NCBI GenBank assembly: GCA_903772945.1
Contig: CAICTM010001457.1
Coordinates: 1 to 28,845, forward strand
DNA: 28,845 nucleotides
Direction: 5' to 3'
Source of the DNA: Seminavis robusta
Lineage: Eukaryota; Bacillariophyta; Bacillariophyceae; Naviculales; Naviculaceae
Position numbers and translations under genes: made by a program. Below the pieces are notes generated by a model. That model was not told the origin of the DNA, did no database searches, and was given only the letters and a program-made list of their open reading frames with translations. The first letter of the stretch is position 1, and every line of letters begins with the position of its first letter. Below are positions 9,740 to 20,437 of this stretch, one piece after another.

Positions 9740-10950
9740 TGTGCTTCTTGTTGAGGCTACTACTGTACTAGTTAGTGTAGAAACAGAGGTGCATCGAACC
9801 ATCATTTTTGTCATTGGCGAACATGTGCCCGCCAAGTATGCACCTCAATCCAGCCTTCTCAACGGAAGCCTGCCCCGCCAAACGTCACCCCAATGCATGA
9901 CTCGGTGTCCGAAAGGTCACCTTTCGAATGGTGATTCAGTTTGTTGGTCGCCCTACTCTCCCGTGATTTGAATTTCGCATGCACCATCCCCCTGCCTGCT
10001 TGGTCATTTGTGTCGCTGGCAATCATCGCGTATGTAGAAATCCTACCAAGGGTTTCCCACTTCACCGCGAATATCGAGCGCGCTGACAAATGGTCGAGCT
10101 CTGTCAAGGAAGGTTTTGTCAGTCACGTAGACACCCTACCGGATCCCACCCACCGGATGCAAGACTCAGTCTTTGTCAATAGATAGATAACAAGTAAGTA
10201 TCTATCAAAGCGTTGGCCACTGGTTGCTCGACTGTCATTCTGACATGGTTCTCACAAAGTTGGACCTTGCTTGAAGGGGGGTTTGTTTCCATGATACAAG
10301 AAGGAAATGTATTCACTCCTGATGGCTTCCAAGTTCGTCGATTGCGGTACTGTACGGGACCCTTCGTCTACTCAACGACACAGTTTGCGAACACAAGAAT
10401 GAGTGACATTGCTTCTCTTTGCATGTGTACCTAGTACGGCGAACGAGCCTCAGCGAAATTCGCCGATAGTACGCCGATATTGGTGCCAGTGTACACGCCT
10501 TTCTGCGGTGGAGCCAGCAACACTACTAAAAGCCAAAGCCAAAGCCAGGGTATGAGAACTCCAAGTATCCGGCACCTTCACCGCGCGGACGACATTTTGT
10601 AAGAGTAGATTCGCATTACTTTGAGGGATTTGGTCTATGGTACAGATCAGCGCGCGTCAAGCCAATAGTGGTCTTCAAGCTCCTCCTCTGCATTTGTAGT
10701 CGTTGCGGCCTCCACCACCGGTGGGGCCTTGCAAGCATTGAAAAGGGGACTGTCATTAGAACCAGCGACCACTTTGGAACATGAGTTACGAAGGAAAGGG
10801 CCACTCAAGAACGGGGCCGGGAATTGCCTGTACTAGTATCCACTCGCCCTTGGCTGGCTGCCTGCCTGCGCTCGCCTGCCTGGAACGCACTACATGCGTT
10901 TCTCCTCGAGGCAGCCTTCGTCTGTCGAATAGAGGTACTACATGTACAAT

Positions 10951-10978
10951 GTGTTCCGGTCAGAGCTGGCCGGAACAC
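10951..10978. repeat. 28-base hairpin, 12-bp stem with GAGC loop
   Basis: Arm GTGTTCCGGTCA (10951-10962) pairs with TGGCCGGAACAC (10967-10978), with one G-U wobble and a four-base loop. It lies outside any supported gene. It could be a fragment of a small inverted-repeat element or chance; nothing links it to a named RNA. Confidence 0.7.
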
Positions 10979-11342
10979 GACAGGAATGGGACTGTTTGGT
11001 GCACGCATTTCTTCCTGGTTCGCCTTGAATTGCTTGCCTTCGGAGATTGCTTGAGGCAGATCCAGCCAAGACAACAACGTTGCTTAGCTACCTACGGTAC
11101 TGGTACATGTAAGGAGCGAAACAGGACCCAGCCACGGACCCACGGACCCACCAAGCAGCGCAATACTTCGATGTCATACGATTTTAGCGAATTCAAGTGC
11201 CCTTGCTTACAGTGCATCAGCACAGGCATCCCAACAAAAAGCACTCCTCTACAAGTGCAACCCCTACCATACTTAAAGAGCAACTAATAACTGTCATTGA
11301 GCCACAAAAAAATGATTGAATCGAATCGAATCATTCGAATCT

Positions 11343-11370
11343 ACTCGATTGAGCTTCGACTCAGTCGAGT
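11343..11370. repeat. 28-base hairpin, 11-bp stem
   Basis: Arm ACTCGATTGAG pairs with CTCAGTCGAGT across a six-base loop (CTTCGA), with one G-U wobble. It follows a run of GAATC repeats (about 11313-11340) and lies 28 bases before a second perfect inverted repeat. Confidence 0.7.
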
Positions 11371-11398
11371 GGCAGTCTTCCTGAGTTCATTAACTTAA

Positions 11399-11413
11399 AG
11401 CGGCTAAGCCGCT
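11399..11413. repeat. Perfect inverted repeat AGCGGCT-A-AGCCGCT
   Basis: Seven-base arms around one A. Together with the hairpin at 11343-11370 it makes a compact cluster of potential secondary structure in non-coding DNA. Confidence 0.7.
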
Positions 11414-12769
11414 AATCGCACTGTTTTGCCATCGCTACTTTTGAAAATCATCCGAGTCGTTGCATGCGGCGGTAGGAGAGGGATGCTCTCTCTCCCCACT
11501 GTTTTATGTCCGTGTACCGCGACGCAGCCACACCATTGCTGGATTGATACCGGTACCCATTTTTACAATGTAGACTACTAGTCCAGAATTCTTCATGAGT
11601 GATAGATGATAGCCGGTGTCAAAGTTCTGATGGTGCTTGCAATCTTGCCGAGAAATGGGAGCGAATTCCAGACACTCAAGCACACTAGTAGGACGAATAA
11701 TCAAATAATCAATAAATAGACGTATGTGCCGTAGTCCAATAATGCTGCTTGGACTGGTCCATTTTCTTGGCTGTACCAGGCTGTCTATTAAACCTTGTGG
11801 ATTGTGGAGGAGATAAGGCACCAGCTCTAGACCTAAAATGCAATATTACAGTACCAGCGATATTACCGAGTCGTTTGATGCAAAGTAGACTAGTAGGCCG
11901 GATTTAGGCCGAAGAGTCGAGTCCTCAGTCGATCCGCTCTTACCAGTTCGATCTAGGGCCTGTCTGCCTGTCTGGCTGTTGCAATGCGACCAGCCAACAA
12001 CCAACGCGAGTACATATGTATCTGTTACCCTTCATGCACCTCTGCTTGTCCATCATGCTTCATACACCTCTGCTAATGCATACTGAGTACTGAGTACAAC
12101 TGTACATGTTTTAGATAGCTCTTGAAAGTTAGAGGAGATACCGGTACAACAAGTGCTCTGCTCTACATGTATGTAGCAAGCTACTAGCTAGCTAGACTAG
12201 CTAGCTAGTATTGATCGATCATGAGATCTTGTAGCTGTATCTTGAGCCTCATCTTGAGCCAGTACCGACCCTTGAAAGGGACGAGCTAAGATGCGGTATG
12301 GAACCTCCAAGGCTTCCGACGATCCAGGTGGAAGCATGAGGAAGCCACGAACTTAAATGTAAATGGTGTTCTTCACGTTGACGTTTCTGGAAAATGAGAC
12401 TATGAGACAGCTGTATCCTAATTCCATCTGTCCTCCCTTTGACTACTGACTCCTTTACCTTCTGAGCTCCTTTTGAGACTCAAGTGAAAATTATGGAGGA
12501 TGGAGTCTGCAAGTTCAGTAGTGCACAAGTTGTACACCTGTAAGAAGAAACCAACAGATATCGATGCAAGGAGGTCACGCTGGCCAGTCTCCGCTTAGGG
12601 CACTACTCGAGTAACTGGTACCGGTACCGGTTTATTGGAGTTCTGTCACGGCATCATAACTCAGAAACCAGCAATCCAAGCTTGCTCTGATCGATTGGAG
12701 ATTGAAGAGTGTACACAAAATTGGATCCTTCAAAACTAATTTCACTGAACCAAGCCAACCACCACCACG

Positions 12770-13207
12770 ATGAAATTCTTTGACTTTGCCGACCCCGCCA
12801 GTGCCATGATGGACGATCCAGTGGATACTAGTGCTAGTGCTAGTACCGGTAGTGGAACGATCAAGAAGAAGGACAAGAAGAAGAAGAGCCGAAAGAACCG
12901 TTCGATTTCTCCCATGGCAAGTGTAAGACACTCTGGCTGGCAACGGCCCAGTATCAAGCGGAGTCATTCGACGTCTCCTCGTCGTCGCGATGGCAGCAGT
13001 GGATGGGACAATGCATGTATGGATGCTTCTTCGTCTACTGCGTTGAGCAACACTTCCTCGCATTCCCATTCCCACGTTTCCATGCAAGATCATCTAGAGG
13101 GCATTGAAGCCTTCTGCAAAGTCATGCAGGAAGCACAGCCTGAACACAGAGCCAGACTCATCTCAGAATCGCTGCAGAGAAAGCAGCAGAAACACTCCAA
13201 AAAGTAA
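12770..13207 (+). CDS. Small basic Ser-rich protein, function unknown (145 aa)
   Basis: Intronless frame starting MKFFDFADPASAMMDDP at an ATG in good context (CACGATGA). It has three parts: an acidic/Ser-Thr start (1-28); a strongly basic stretch (KKKDKKKKSRKNRS, about 32-45) followed by Ser-Pro sites and RR/SR dipeptides (to about 75); and a Ser/His-rich linker (about 85-107) leading to an amphipathic helix (HLEGIEAFCKVMQEAQPEHRA) with a basic end (HSKK). The composition suggests a nuclear or nucleic-acid-associated protein with phosphorylatable SP sites, but I do not recognise the family. The antisense strand is also open over much of it; I prefer this strand for its start context and residue composition. 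Confidence 0.55.
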   Translation: MKFFDFADPASAMMDDPVDTSASASTGSGTIKKKDKKKKSRKNRSISPMASVRHSGWQRPSIKRSHSTSPRRRDGSSGWDNACMDASSSTALSNTSSHSHSHVSMQDHLEGIEAFCKVMQEAQPEHRARLISESLQRKQQKHSKK

Positions 13208-13638
13208 ACCAGTACAGTACACACAGGTCAAGCAAGGAGTCTTACCCACTACAGTACCAACCCTCAATCATCCCAAGTGGATAGATAGCCTTGAATTAAT
13301 ACATACTAGCTAGCAGTCTGCCTCTTAATCTAGTCTCGACATGGTACGGTACGTGGTTCGGCCTCCCAAAGGGAAACAGAAGCAAGTGCTGCTAGTATCT
13401 ACTAGCTAGCTATGGTACAGTCAGTACATATAGCTATAAAATCAAGTTTGACCTTCAACGAAATAAATAATCTTCTCCTAAAATAAATGTGCATTCGTCT
13501 CTTCTCTTGAACATGGCCCAGTCTCTCAAGCACGAGCCCCAACGTATCAACCATACTAGTACGGTATATCCGGTGTGGCTGTTGCATATTGGATCCATCT
13601 ACGGCAACGCTGCATGTCTGTCGTCAATCAATCATTGC
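13208..13638. other. Intergenic region between convergent genes
   Basis: This is the 3' flank of the small basic protein gene (+) and of the membrane protein gene (-). It contains CTAGCTAG words near 13307 and 13403 and an AT-rich stretch (aaataaataat near 13460) that could carry polyadenylation signals. No gene is seen. Confidence 0.45.
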
Positions 13639-16600
13639 TCAAGGGAACTCAAGCTTGCCAAGAACAAAACTGTTGGAGGATGCCTGAACCATGGCATCTT
13701 CTTCGGCAGCACTCAGACGGTCTCCACGATTCTTGCCGCGAAGTTCACGAGCTGCATCCACATCAGTCATCTTGTGCTTCTTATTGGGCATGACTATCAC
13801 ACGGCACGTGTCCGAAGAGCTCCAACCAACACCATCCTTTGCAGTGACTTCAATGTCATAGAACCGAAAGTCCACCGTATCCGCCACACAAAACAAGTCA
13901 TCATCCTTTTCTTCGTCAGAACACCTGCAACAAGCATTGCAACCAAATTCTCCATCATTAGCGCACGCTGGAAACAAAGCAAGACCCACAACAGCAGCCA
14001 ACAAAACAAGCCAAACTAGCTACTCACTTCGAAGGAGACACGTAGACCTTGGCAACTTCCACGTCGTCCTTGTTCAAGGCCTTGGCGAGGCGTGCAATCG
14101 CTCCCTCTTCCAGCTCATTGCTCAAGACTCGGATACGAGTGCTCAAATCGTAATCGTCAGTAGAGCAATTGTCCTGTACAAGGGTACCGGTATAGGAAAA
14201 GCCATTGAAGAAGAGAGCAGGTGTCTGTCCGTTAGCAGACCAATCCGTCACGACTTGCTCACTGTCCCAGGCTATGGTAACATGCAATGAAGCACACTAT
14301 AAAGCCAAACTTACCTTCACTGAATAGGACAGCTTGGTATCAACCTTTCGAGGGCCTTCTTCCACAAACAGGGTCTTCTTCTCAGCAGATGCATTCGGGG
14401 AATCAAAGGAACACCTGACCCGGGGAGCCTGGTCGTCGACTAGCACAGTAATGTAGTTAGATTCTCCCTCGACCATGTCGCCAGAATAACCATCATAGTA
14501 GACAGGCACTGCCTCAAACTTGATGCTGCACCCTGTCTTGCCCTTCACGGTGAGCTTCACATCCAACTCGTCCCAGGAAACGTATACATCAGAGCTGCTC
14601 ATGCGGACTTCCAATGATTCGCGAACAAATTCCATGGCAGCATCCGTGCTCTGAAAGCGCTTTTCAGCAAGACGGAATTCTCCTTTGCTACCTTGGAATC
14701 CCAGACAGGTTGGAACGAACAGCTCGGGCTTCAATAACGATGCCTCTTCCTTTGGCGCTGGCAGCTCTGACAGAGCAACACTCAATCCACGCCGGGCACC
14801 AGTCGAGCAAGTGGCTGTGGTCTTTGCTATAATGTCCTTCTTGACTTGAGTCAGATGGCCAGTAATGTCGCCCTTGATTCGATTGACTTCATCGGTGACG
14901 AACTCTTTCATGTTTTCAAAGTTGGTCTTTGCCTGGTCACCAATAACTTCTTGCGTTGTTTTGTGGTTGTCTGCATTCTGTGTGCCAAGATCCCCAAGGA
15001 TCTTTTCAGCGTTTTCTTTGTTCTACAGTAGTACAAGCACCAACACAAGAAAAGTGAGCAAGGGATGCTGCAGACATGCACAAGACAGACAGCTCATACC
15101 TGCTGTGCAATGGACATGAACCCAGCATTGGTTGTGTCCATGCCAGCCGTCGAAAATTCCTGCATGTTAGTCTGCAGCACCGCGATGTTGTCTTGGAGGA
15201 CAAAAACTCGTTGATACATTTGATCCATGTTGAAGTTGCTGAGGCAGTCACTTTGGTCGTACTGGTAAAAGATCTCAGTGTGCACCTGCATACGAGATAT
15301 AAGAATCGAGCGAGTAGGAGAGTCAGTTTTGCCCAACAGTTGGTGGCAAGAAGATCAACTCCAGCAAAGAGCAGCGAAGTCACGTTGGCTGCTCAAACGT
15401 ACCCTTCCCATTATGAACACTGCAAGGGTAGCAGCAACGGCAGCGATCCACTTGAACGTTTTACATCCATTTGTAACCAAGAAAGTCCTGTCAATGCATC
15501 ACATATATTTGCGGTGAGTAAAGATATAGAAAAGTCATAAGCGCTGCAAGTCTAACATGTGCTCCTCACGGTTCCATGATGCAGTCAGTACAATCAATGA
15601 CATCCAAGATTTGTTCCCCTGTGGCAATCAATTGGTCGAGAACGTGATCCCGATAGTTTGCATCCTGAAAGTGTAGACAAGAAGGTGAGCTATCATGGCA
15701 GAAAAGCAAGCAAGCAAGCAATAAATGGGCGCAGACATTTGATGAACTTACTGCATGGTAATTCTTGCCCTGCGTGGCTGTTGCGTAGGATCCAGACAAA
15801 CTTCATAGTGAGTGACAGCTATAGTGGCGTTCGGCCTCTACAAGGACATTGCAGCAACGTACTACTCCCAATGGGGACCCAAGCTGTGAGACTGACGGGC
15901 GCATTTGAGAAAGGCGCCGCTGTGGCACCTTGTGGATTGATAGTTTCGGCCTGTGGGGTAATTGTCGCAGATTCATGGGTGGTGGCTGCAAACGCATCAA
16001 GACTGAAAGTCCCGAGTGCAGTTATTTTTGGAGACAATGGGACAGGAGTTAGATTCAGTCAGGGTGAGTATACTCGAGAAGCGGGATCAAGAACACGTTG
16101 GCCATTCAATCTTTCTTACTCGTCAAAGCTGTTGGGGAAAAGAGAGTTGTCAAAGACAGGGATAGTGTCAGTATTCGAGTCTGGCGACTTTTCCACAAAG
16201 TTTCATAGCGTCAGTTCTCACTCTTTATTGTTTCGGAGAAATTGAACGTCCTCGCAGATCTTCGTCATCATAAATATGGAGGAAGGTTGGCTGAGGCTTT
16301 CAACTAACTGGACAAATCTCTGAGCAAGCCAACTGACATACCTCTGAGTCTTTCGGATACTCGCCATCAAATCCAAAGTATTCGCTGTTGGGGGCAGAGA
16401 GGGTTGTTGTCAAGGAGAGCGTTAGACTTTGATCACAGCGCAGCATAGAACGGGTGCCTCATCATTCATACCGATAAGCACCACACTCTTTGAAATCCGT
16501 AGGGTCCTTGACTTCTGGTGCGTTCCTAATGTAGTCAGCATATGCCTTTTTACCCTTTTGCTCGCCCCACGATATCTCGGAAGCCATGCAATCAAGAAGA

Positions 16601-16767
16601 GGTAAACACGTTCGTGGCTCGGGACAATATGTGCCTGACCACATTGCACAAGCTATAGGGGACCCCACATGCAGTGACAAACAGTTGGGTCAGCACTCGG
16701 ACCACTACACGACAGCAACTTCTTGAATCGACTCAGTGTACGTACTCTGTTTGTTGAAGCCGGCCAT
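13639..16767 (-). CDS. Single-pass membrane protein with Cys-rich N-terminus, coiled coil and beta-sandwich C-terminus, about 13 exons (about 654 aa)
   Basis: Exons rebuilt from splice sites with frame kept throughout: 16767-16746, 16652-16472, 16384-16342, 16259-16222, 16128-16120, 16002-15863, 15777-15752, 15664-15570, 15487-15403, 15285-15100, 15022-14315, 14173-14028 and 13924-13639. The start MAGFNKQ joins a Cys-rich region (TCAMWSGTYCPEPRTCLPLLDC) and an acidic segment with EYFGFDGEYPKDSE. One transmembrane helix lies at about residues 196-212 (WIAAVAATLAVFIMG). A coiled coil (about 214-330) and a beta-rich C-terminal half follow. The latter has HYR/cadherin-like phrases (VLVDDQAPRVRC, RIRVLSNELEE, YDIEVTAKD, DTCRVIVMP). 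There is no N-terminal signal peptide, so I expect a signal-anchor (type II) topology with the beta domains outside. The nine-base exon and the exon at 16259-16222 are the least certain. Function is unknown; adhesion or sensing is a guess from the fold. Confidence 0.7.
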
Positions 16768-17000
16768 TGTAGGAGCAAGTCTAGAACATTTGGACTTCCC
16801 TAGCTCACAGTTGAAGGGCACCCCCCAGTCCACACCTTCTCCCTCACCAGGAAGATCCAAACAGCAAAACCCAGGAGAGGTATCGTGGGCACAGAGCAGA
16901 CCATTCGAACCTGGGGAATAGAGGATTGAGTAACTCGCAAGCTTTCGAGAGACTGCAGGTAATATCCAAATCCATTCTTACCTTTGTCTCCCACAATCAG
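16768..17000. promoter_or_regulatory. Bidirectional 5' region between the membrane protein and tectonin-like genes
   Basis: The two genes point away from each other across this stretch, so it should carry both promoters. No clear TATA box is seen. It contains no ATG on the + strand, so the tectonin-like gene cannot start here with ATG. The minus strand has an open frame with a hydrophobic stretch (PTIPLLGFAVWIFLV), but it has no splice-compatible link to the downstream gene. Confidence 0.35.
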
Positions 17001-18456
17001 GGCAGCAGCAGTATCTCGATTCGATGTAGCCCCAAAAACCGACGAAACTGGAAAGAAACGAGTCCAGTGGCTCGGTACATTGGCCACCTTTGCGGAAAGA
17101 GGTATGTTCTGCGTCATTTGGCTCGTACTATCTGGTTCATTCAATAGTTTCATCCTCACGAGACCCTTATGCATGGTTTGCTCGCAGTAATCGCTACAAC
17201 GGGTGCCACTTCAACGAAATGCGGCTCTACGGAATCGACCACTATGTAAGAGGAACCGAAACCGGGTTGGACGCCCCGCTTCCAAAACAAGTTGCCAAGT
17301 CCCTCACTTCTGTTCCTTGTGCTTCGCAGAACGCCTTGCGAGTGGCAGTCAGCCCAGATGGCAAGCATGTGTACGCCACTGTTGGAAATGAGGTGAGTTC
17401 AGTAGGAGACTTCTTCGCCCGAGACTTTTGACATGCATCCAATCTATGGCTCATCATCCTGCCACGTGCGTCACCAAGATGTTTTACATGAGCGGAGTGG
17501 CTCATGATGGTGGCTGGAAAGCCATTCCGGGTGGATTCAAGCAGGTCCAAGTAGGTGACAATGGAATTCTCTATGGAGTTGACCAGTACAACAATGCCTT
17601 CAAACGTGACCCCGGTAGCCTCAAGAGCACGTTCTTGAAGGGTGGGAAAAACAAGAGATTCGTTGCTGCTAACGGCTTGGGCAATCTAATCTTCGCTTTG
17701 GACGAGTAAGTTGCCTTTGATGATGATGATGATGACATCAAACTTGCCTTTTGACACGGATCGTATAGCGCGCCCTGACACCTGCATTTTTTCCATTATA
17801 GAGGGACCAACGCAGCTTCCCTCTTTCGTTTCTCAACCGGCCATTGGGTTGGCGCAGTGAATACACAATTTGTGTCACGCACGCAGGGATTTTGGAACTT
17901 TGCTCTCAACTATGCTGGGTCAATCTTTGCCGGCTGCAGTGCTGCGCATCACAGCCAACTCTGGGGGCTCTATCGGACCAATTATAACGGATTCACCGAA
18001 TTTTCCAATTTTTACCACATTCCGCTTCCCGCTGGCGTCGATGGTTGTCTCAATGTTGCGATTGGCAACTTTGATGATTTATGGTTGGTGGACCGCAAGT
18101 ACAAGCTCCACCGTGGCAAAATGGGTATGATTTCAGGTCAACAGACCGCGACGACCTTCAACTGGGAAGTTTTGGAAGGCATGAGGGTTTCGCAAGTGGC
18201 AGTTACAAAGGACGGTCAAGTGTATGGAGTAACGTTGGACGGGCACGGGATCCTCCACTGCCCCAAGGACAACCCAGCTACCGATTTCGAAAGTCGTTGC
18301 GAGTACCTTCATGTAAGTTTCTTCCCGTGCATCTATGGATTGTCCACGTACCGTACGTCGTTCATCGCCCTTACTTACACACAATCACCTGTTTCTAATT
18401 TGCAGGGCCCGAAAGGAACCATTCCCGACACGAGTTACGACTTTGACATTCTCTAG
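17001..18456 (+). CDS. Tectonin-like beta-propeller protein, at least four exons (5' end uncertain)
   Basis: Well-supported exons are 17148-17392, 17479-17705, 17802-18312 and 18406-18456. Their introns carry GTGAGT, GTAAGT and GTAAGT donors and AAG, ATAG and TGCAG acceptors, and the frame is kept throughout. An upstream exon at 17001-17101 joins in frame over a 46-base intron (GTATGT to CAATAG) but has no ATG. The alternative start is ATG 17219 (MRLYGIDHY), giving 320 aa. Repeats of the tectonin kind are visible: WKAIPGGFKQVQVGDNGILYG, and WEVLEGM with VSQVAVTKDGQVYGVTLDG; a third, weaker unit is ALRVAVSPDGKHVYATVGN. Tectonin repeats form beta-propellers that often bind carbohydrate or lipopolysaccharide. 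The C-terminus (GTIPDTSYDFDIL) is short and non-repetitive. No transmembrane helix is seen. Confidence 0.75.
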
Positions 18457-18739
18457 CTAGCTAGGGTTGTTGCGTGCTTTGGGTCCATCCATCCGTGTCT
18501 CAATTGCGATGCCTACGTTTTACCAAGAGTGCAATCCAGCGGATCGAGTGAGAAAGCCTCCCTCGAGGATTTCTTGTCGAAAACCATGCAGTGCTTCTAC
18601 TACATATTTTTAGTTTAGTATTTTAATAACGAGCCGTTTGCCTGTGTGTATTAGCTCATCGGAGCAAATATTCTAAAATAGGCGAGGATGAAAGCAACTC
18701 GACCCGAGACTCAGATCTGTATACATGTAGTTAGTTGGC

Positions 18740-19930
18740 TCAATCTCCAGTATTCGGTTGAATGTTGAAATGTTGATTGAGGATGGCTTGGTTCTTATTA
18801 ATGTCCTGGCTGTTGGTGGTAAAGCTGGTGGCCAATGCCTTTTCTTGCGCAAAAGTAGACGTAGTTTCCTTGTTTTCGTGATTATTGTCATGCTGCTGTG
18901 GACTATTGTCGTCATTGGTAGTTGATTGTCCCCAATAATCAGCAGCATCCAGTGCCACCAAGCAGCTTTCTCGAACGACCGGATTTGGATCGTTCTGGAA
19001 TTCTTTTAGAATGGGTTCGACTTGATCCCATGCCCCTTCCATAATGGCTCCCAAAGCTTCTGCGGCTTCGTGTCGAACCATCATGTGTTCTCGAGTGCAT
19101 CGGAGTGATTGTTCCAATGCTTGTACAGAAGCGGGATGTTGCAATTGTCCCAAGACATAGGCCACTTCATGCCGTAATAAGGCAGACGTGTGCTTTCGTA
19201 GGTCGTCATCCAGTGCTCGACAGAGTTGGAGTACCGCTGGTTCGCCTCCTCGATTGCGCAGTGAAAACATGGCACGATAACGATCAAAAATGGAACGATC
19301 AGGATTGCACAGAATATCCCCCAATTCCTCAAAACTCAAATTGGCATGCGCCGGATGAGGAGGTGCTGGATCCACGGACGAATAAGGATTCAACATGCAC
19401 GCACATCCAACGGGAGCTTCTGTCTTGAAGTTTGTTTCCGCCGTTGTTTCATTTTTGTCTTTGTTTTGCAACCTCCAATCCATGACATTCAAGGCCAGCA
19501 AGCACGTCTCGTAGACTTCGATTTGCTGTTGTTCTTGACTGTGCAAAAGTGTGCGTTGCAAGACACTCCGACTCTTGTCGAATCCAATGGCCGCCAACGC
19601 TTCGGCGGCTTCGTGGCGGACCATGGCGCAATCGTGGTCATTCTCCAAGATTTGCTCGAGCACGGGACAACACCGTTCGTCGCCCAACTGACCCATCACG
19701 TACGCGTACTCGTGGCGCATCAGAGATCCGTGATGGGTATCCTTTAACCCGGATGTCAAACTGGCAATCACTCGTTGCTGCACATCACTACTACTGTCAT
19801 TGCTACCAGTACTCGCATTGCTGTACAGTTGCTTCAAAAAGTACGCAGCGCGCATTCGCATACCAATTGGACTTTCAGGATTCGAGATGGACGATTCCAA
19901 GACGGACAGAGGGGGAGCAGAATCCCACAT
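18740..19930 (-). CDS. DOHH: Deoxyhypusine hydroxylase (396 aa)
   Basis: This enzyme hydroxylates deoxyhypusine on translation factor eIF5A to hypusine, the final step of that modification, using a di-iron centre. The protein is two blocks of HEAT-like repeats joined by a linker (about 150-200). The four iron-binding His-Glu pairs are all present: H73-E74 (MRHEYAYVMGQ), H106-E107 (VRHEAAEAL), H254-E255 (LRHEVAYVLGQL) and H287-E288 (VRHEAAEALGA). The start is ATG 19930 (MWDSAPPLSVLESS); the frame is open further upstream but has no earlier ATG. The C-terminal tail from about 335 is Asn/Gln/Thr-rich and probably disordered, making the protein somewhat longer than the usual 300-330 aa. No intron and no frame error is seen. 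It is divergent from the FAS1 gene. Confidence 0.95.
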   Translation of the reverse strand: MWDSAPPLSVLESSISNPESPIGMRMRAAYFLKQLYSNASTGSNDSSSDVQQRVIASLTSGLKDTHHGSLMRHEYAYVMGQLGDERCCPVLEQILENDHDCAMVRHEAAEALAAIGFDKSRSVLQRTLLHSQEQQQIEVYETCLLALNVMDWRLQNKDKNETTAETNFKTEAPVGCACMLNPYSSVDPAPPHPAHANLSFEELGDILCNPDRSIFDRYRAMFSLRNRGGEPAVLQLCRALDDDLRKHTSALLRHEVAYVLGQLQHPASVQALEQSLRCTREHMMVRHEAAEALGAIMEGAWDQVEPILKEFQNDPNPVVRESCLVALDAADYWGQSTTNDDNSPQQHDNNHENKETTSTFAQEKALATSFTTNSQDINKNQAILNQHFNIQPNTGD

Positions 19931-20437
19931 TATTTGGTTGTCTATTTTGCTAGCTGGTCTGTTGTTGCTGTGCTCTGAGCTCTGAAAAAGTTCCAAGGCA
20001 ATGATCGATCACGATCGTGGATCTCTTTATTGACTTTGTTGAAAGTTGGAGTATGAAAGTTGCCGTTTCTTCTTTGTGCTTTGTTGGTGGTGGCAGGAAC
20101 GTGGAAGGGACGAAGGACAGACATTGGCAACAGGGTTAGAGCTTTTACACAAGCTTGCGAAGGCAGAGCGGGTCAAAAATGAGCGGATGACGTCAGCAGA
20201 GCAATGGCAATTGTGGAACGCGGACTGCATACAGTGTACCTGGCTAGTACCACCGGTATGGGCCGAATCCAAGTCTGAAACTCCCCTGCATCCTTCCGAA
20301 GTTAAAAGTTCTCTGCTGTCATCTTGCAATAAGATGCATTTATAAAAGTGCGCTTGTCAAGTTCATTGCCCATCAACCTGAACTGAACCAATATAGAAGT
20401 AAGGTACTGTACTAGCTAGCTATTCTAAAAGTGTAAG
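19931..20437. promoter_or_regulatory. Divergent promoter region of DOHH and the FAS1 gene, with TATA box
   Basis: TATAAAA at 20341-20347 lies 97 bases before the FAS1 ATG at 20438 and is a plausible TATA box for it. A CTAGCTAG word lies near 20413. On the DOHH side a GATCGATCACGATCG palindrome-like stretch is at about 20003-20017. Short open frames here show no coding character. Confidence 0.5.

Larger units (their letters stand above)
9740..12769. other. Gene-poor 3 kb region
   Basis: I find no gene I can support on either strand. The longest open frame (+, about 168 codons near 10781-11287) has skewed, non-protein-like composition and stops immediately in a hairpin-rich area. The region carries three strong hairpins (listed separately), GAATC-type short repeats at about 11313-11340, and many copies of the palindromic words CTAGCTAG, TACCGGTA and ACATGT. 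Around 12180-12220 it is almost entirely CTAG-based repeat. It includes the upstream flank of the small gene starting at 12770, with a double TACCGG stretch near 12618. Confidence 0.5.

Noticed and set aside
10781..11287. Open frame of 168 codons on the + strand.
   Set aside because: It has Cys/Thr/Pro-skewed composition, no domain and no splice context, and the opposite strand is equally open.
14297..14314. Apparent 18-base intron (GTAAGT to TATAG) in the membrane protein gene.
   Set aside because: A 141-base intron (14314-14174) with acceptor TTGTACAG keeps the frame and joins LSYSVK to DNCSTDDYD, which fits the domain pattern better than retaining the intervening open stretch.
15658..16245. 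Open frame of 195 codons on the + strand.
   Set aside because: It is antisense to exons and introns of the membrane protein gene, whose splice sites and domain phrases are far better supported.
16800..17174. Minus-strand open frame with a hydrophobic stretch, considered as an upstream exon of the membrane protein gene.
   Set aside because: The membrane protein gene has a clean ATG exon at 16767-16746, and this frame lacks a donor that would join it in phase. The + strand reading of 17001-17101 splices in frame.
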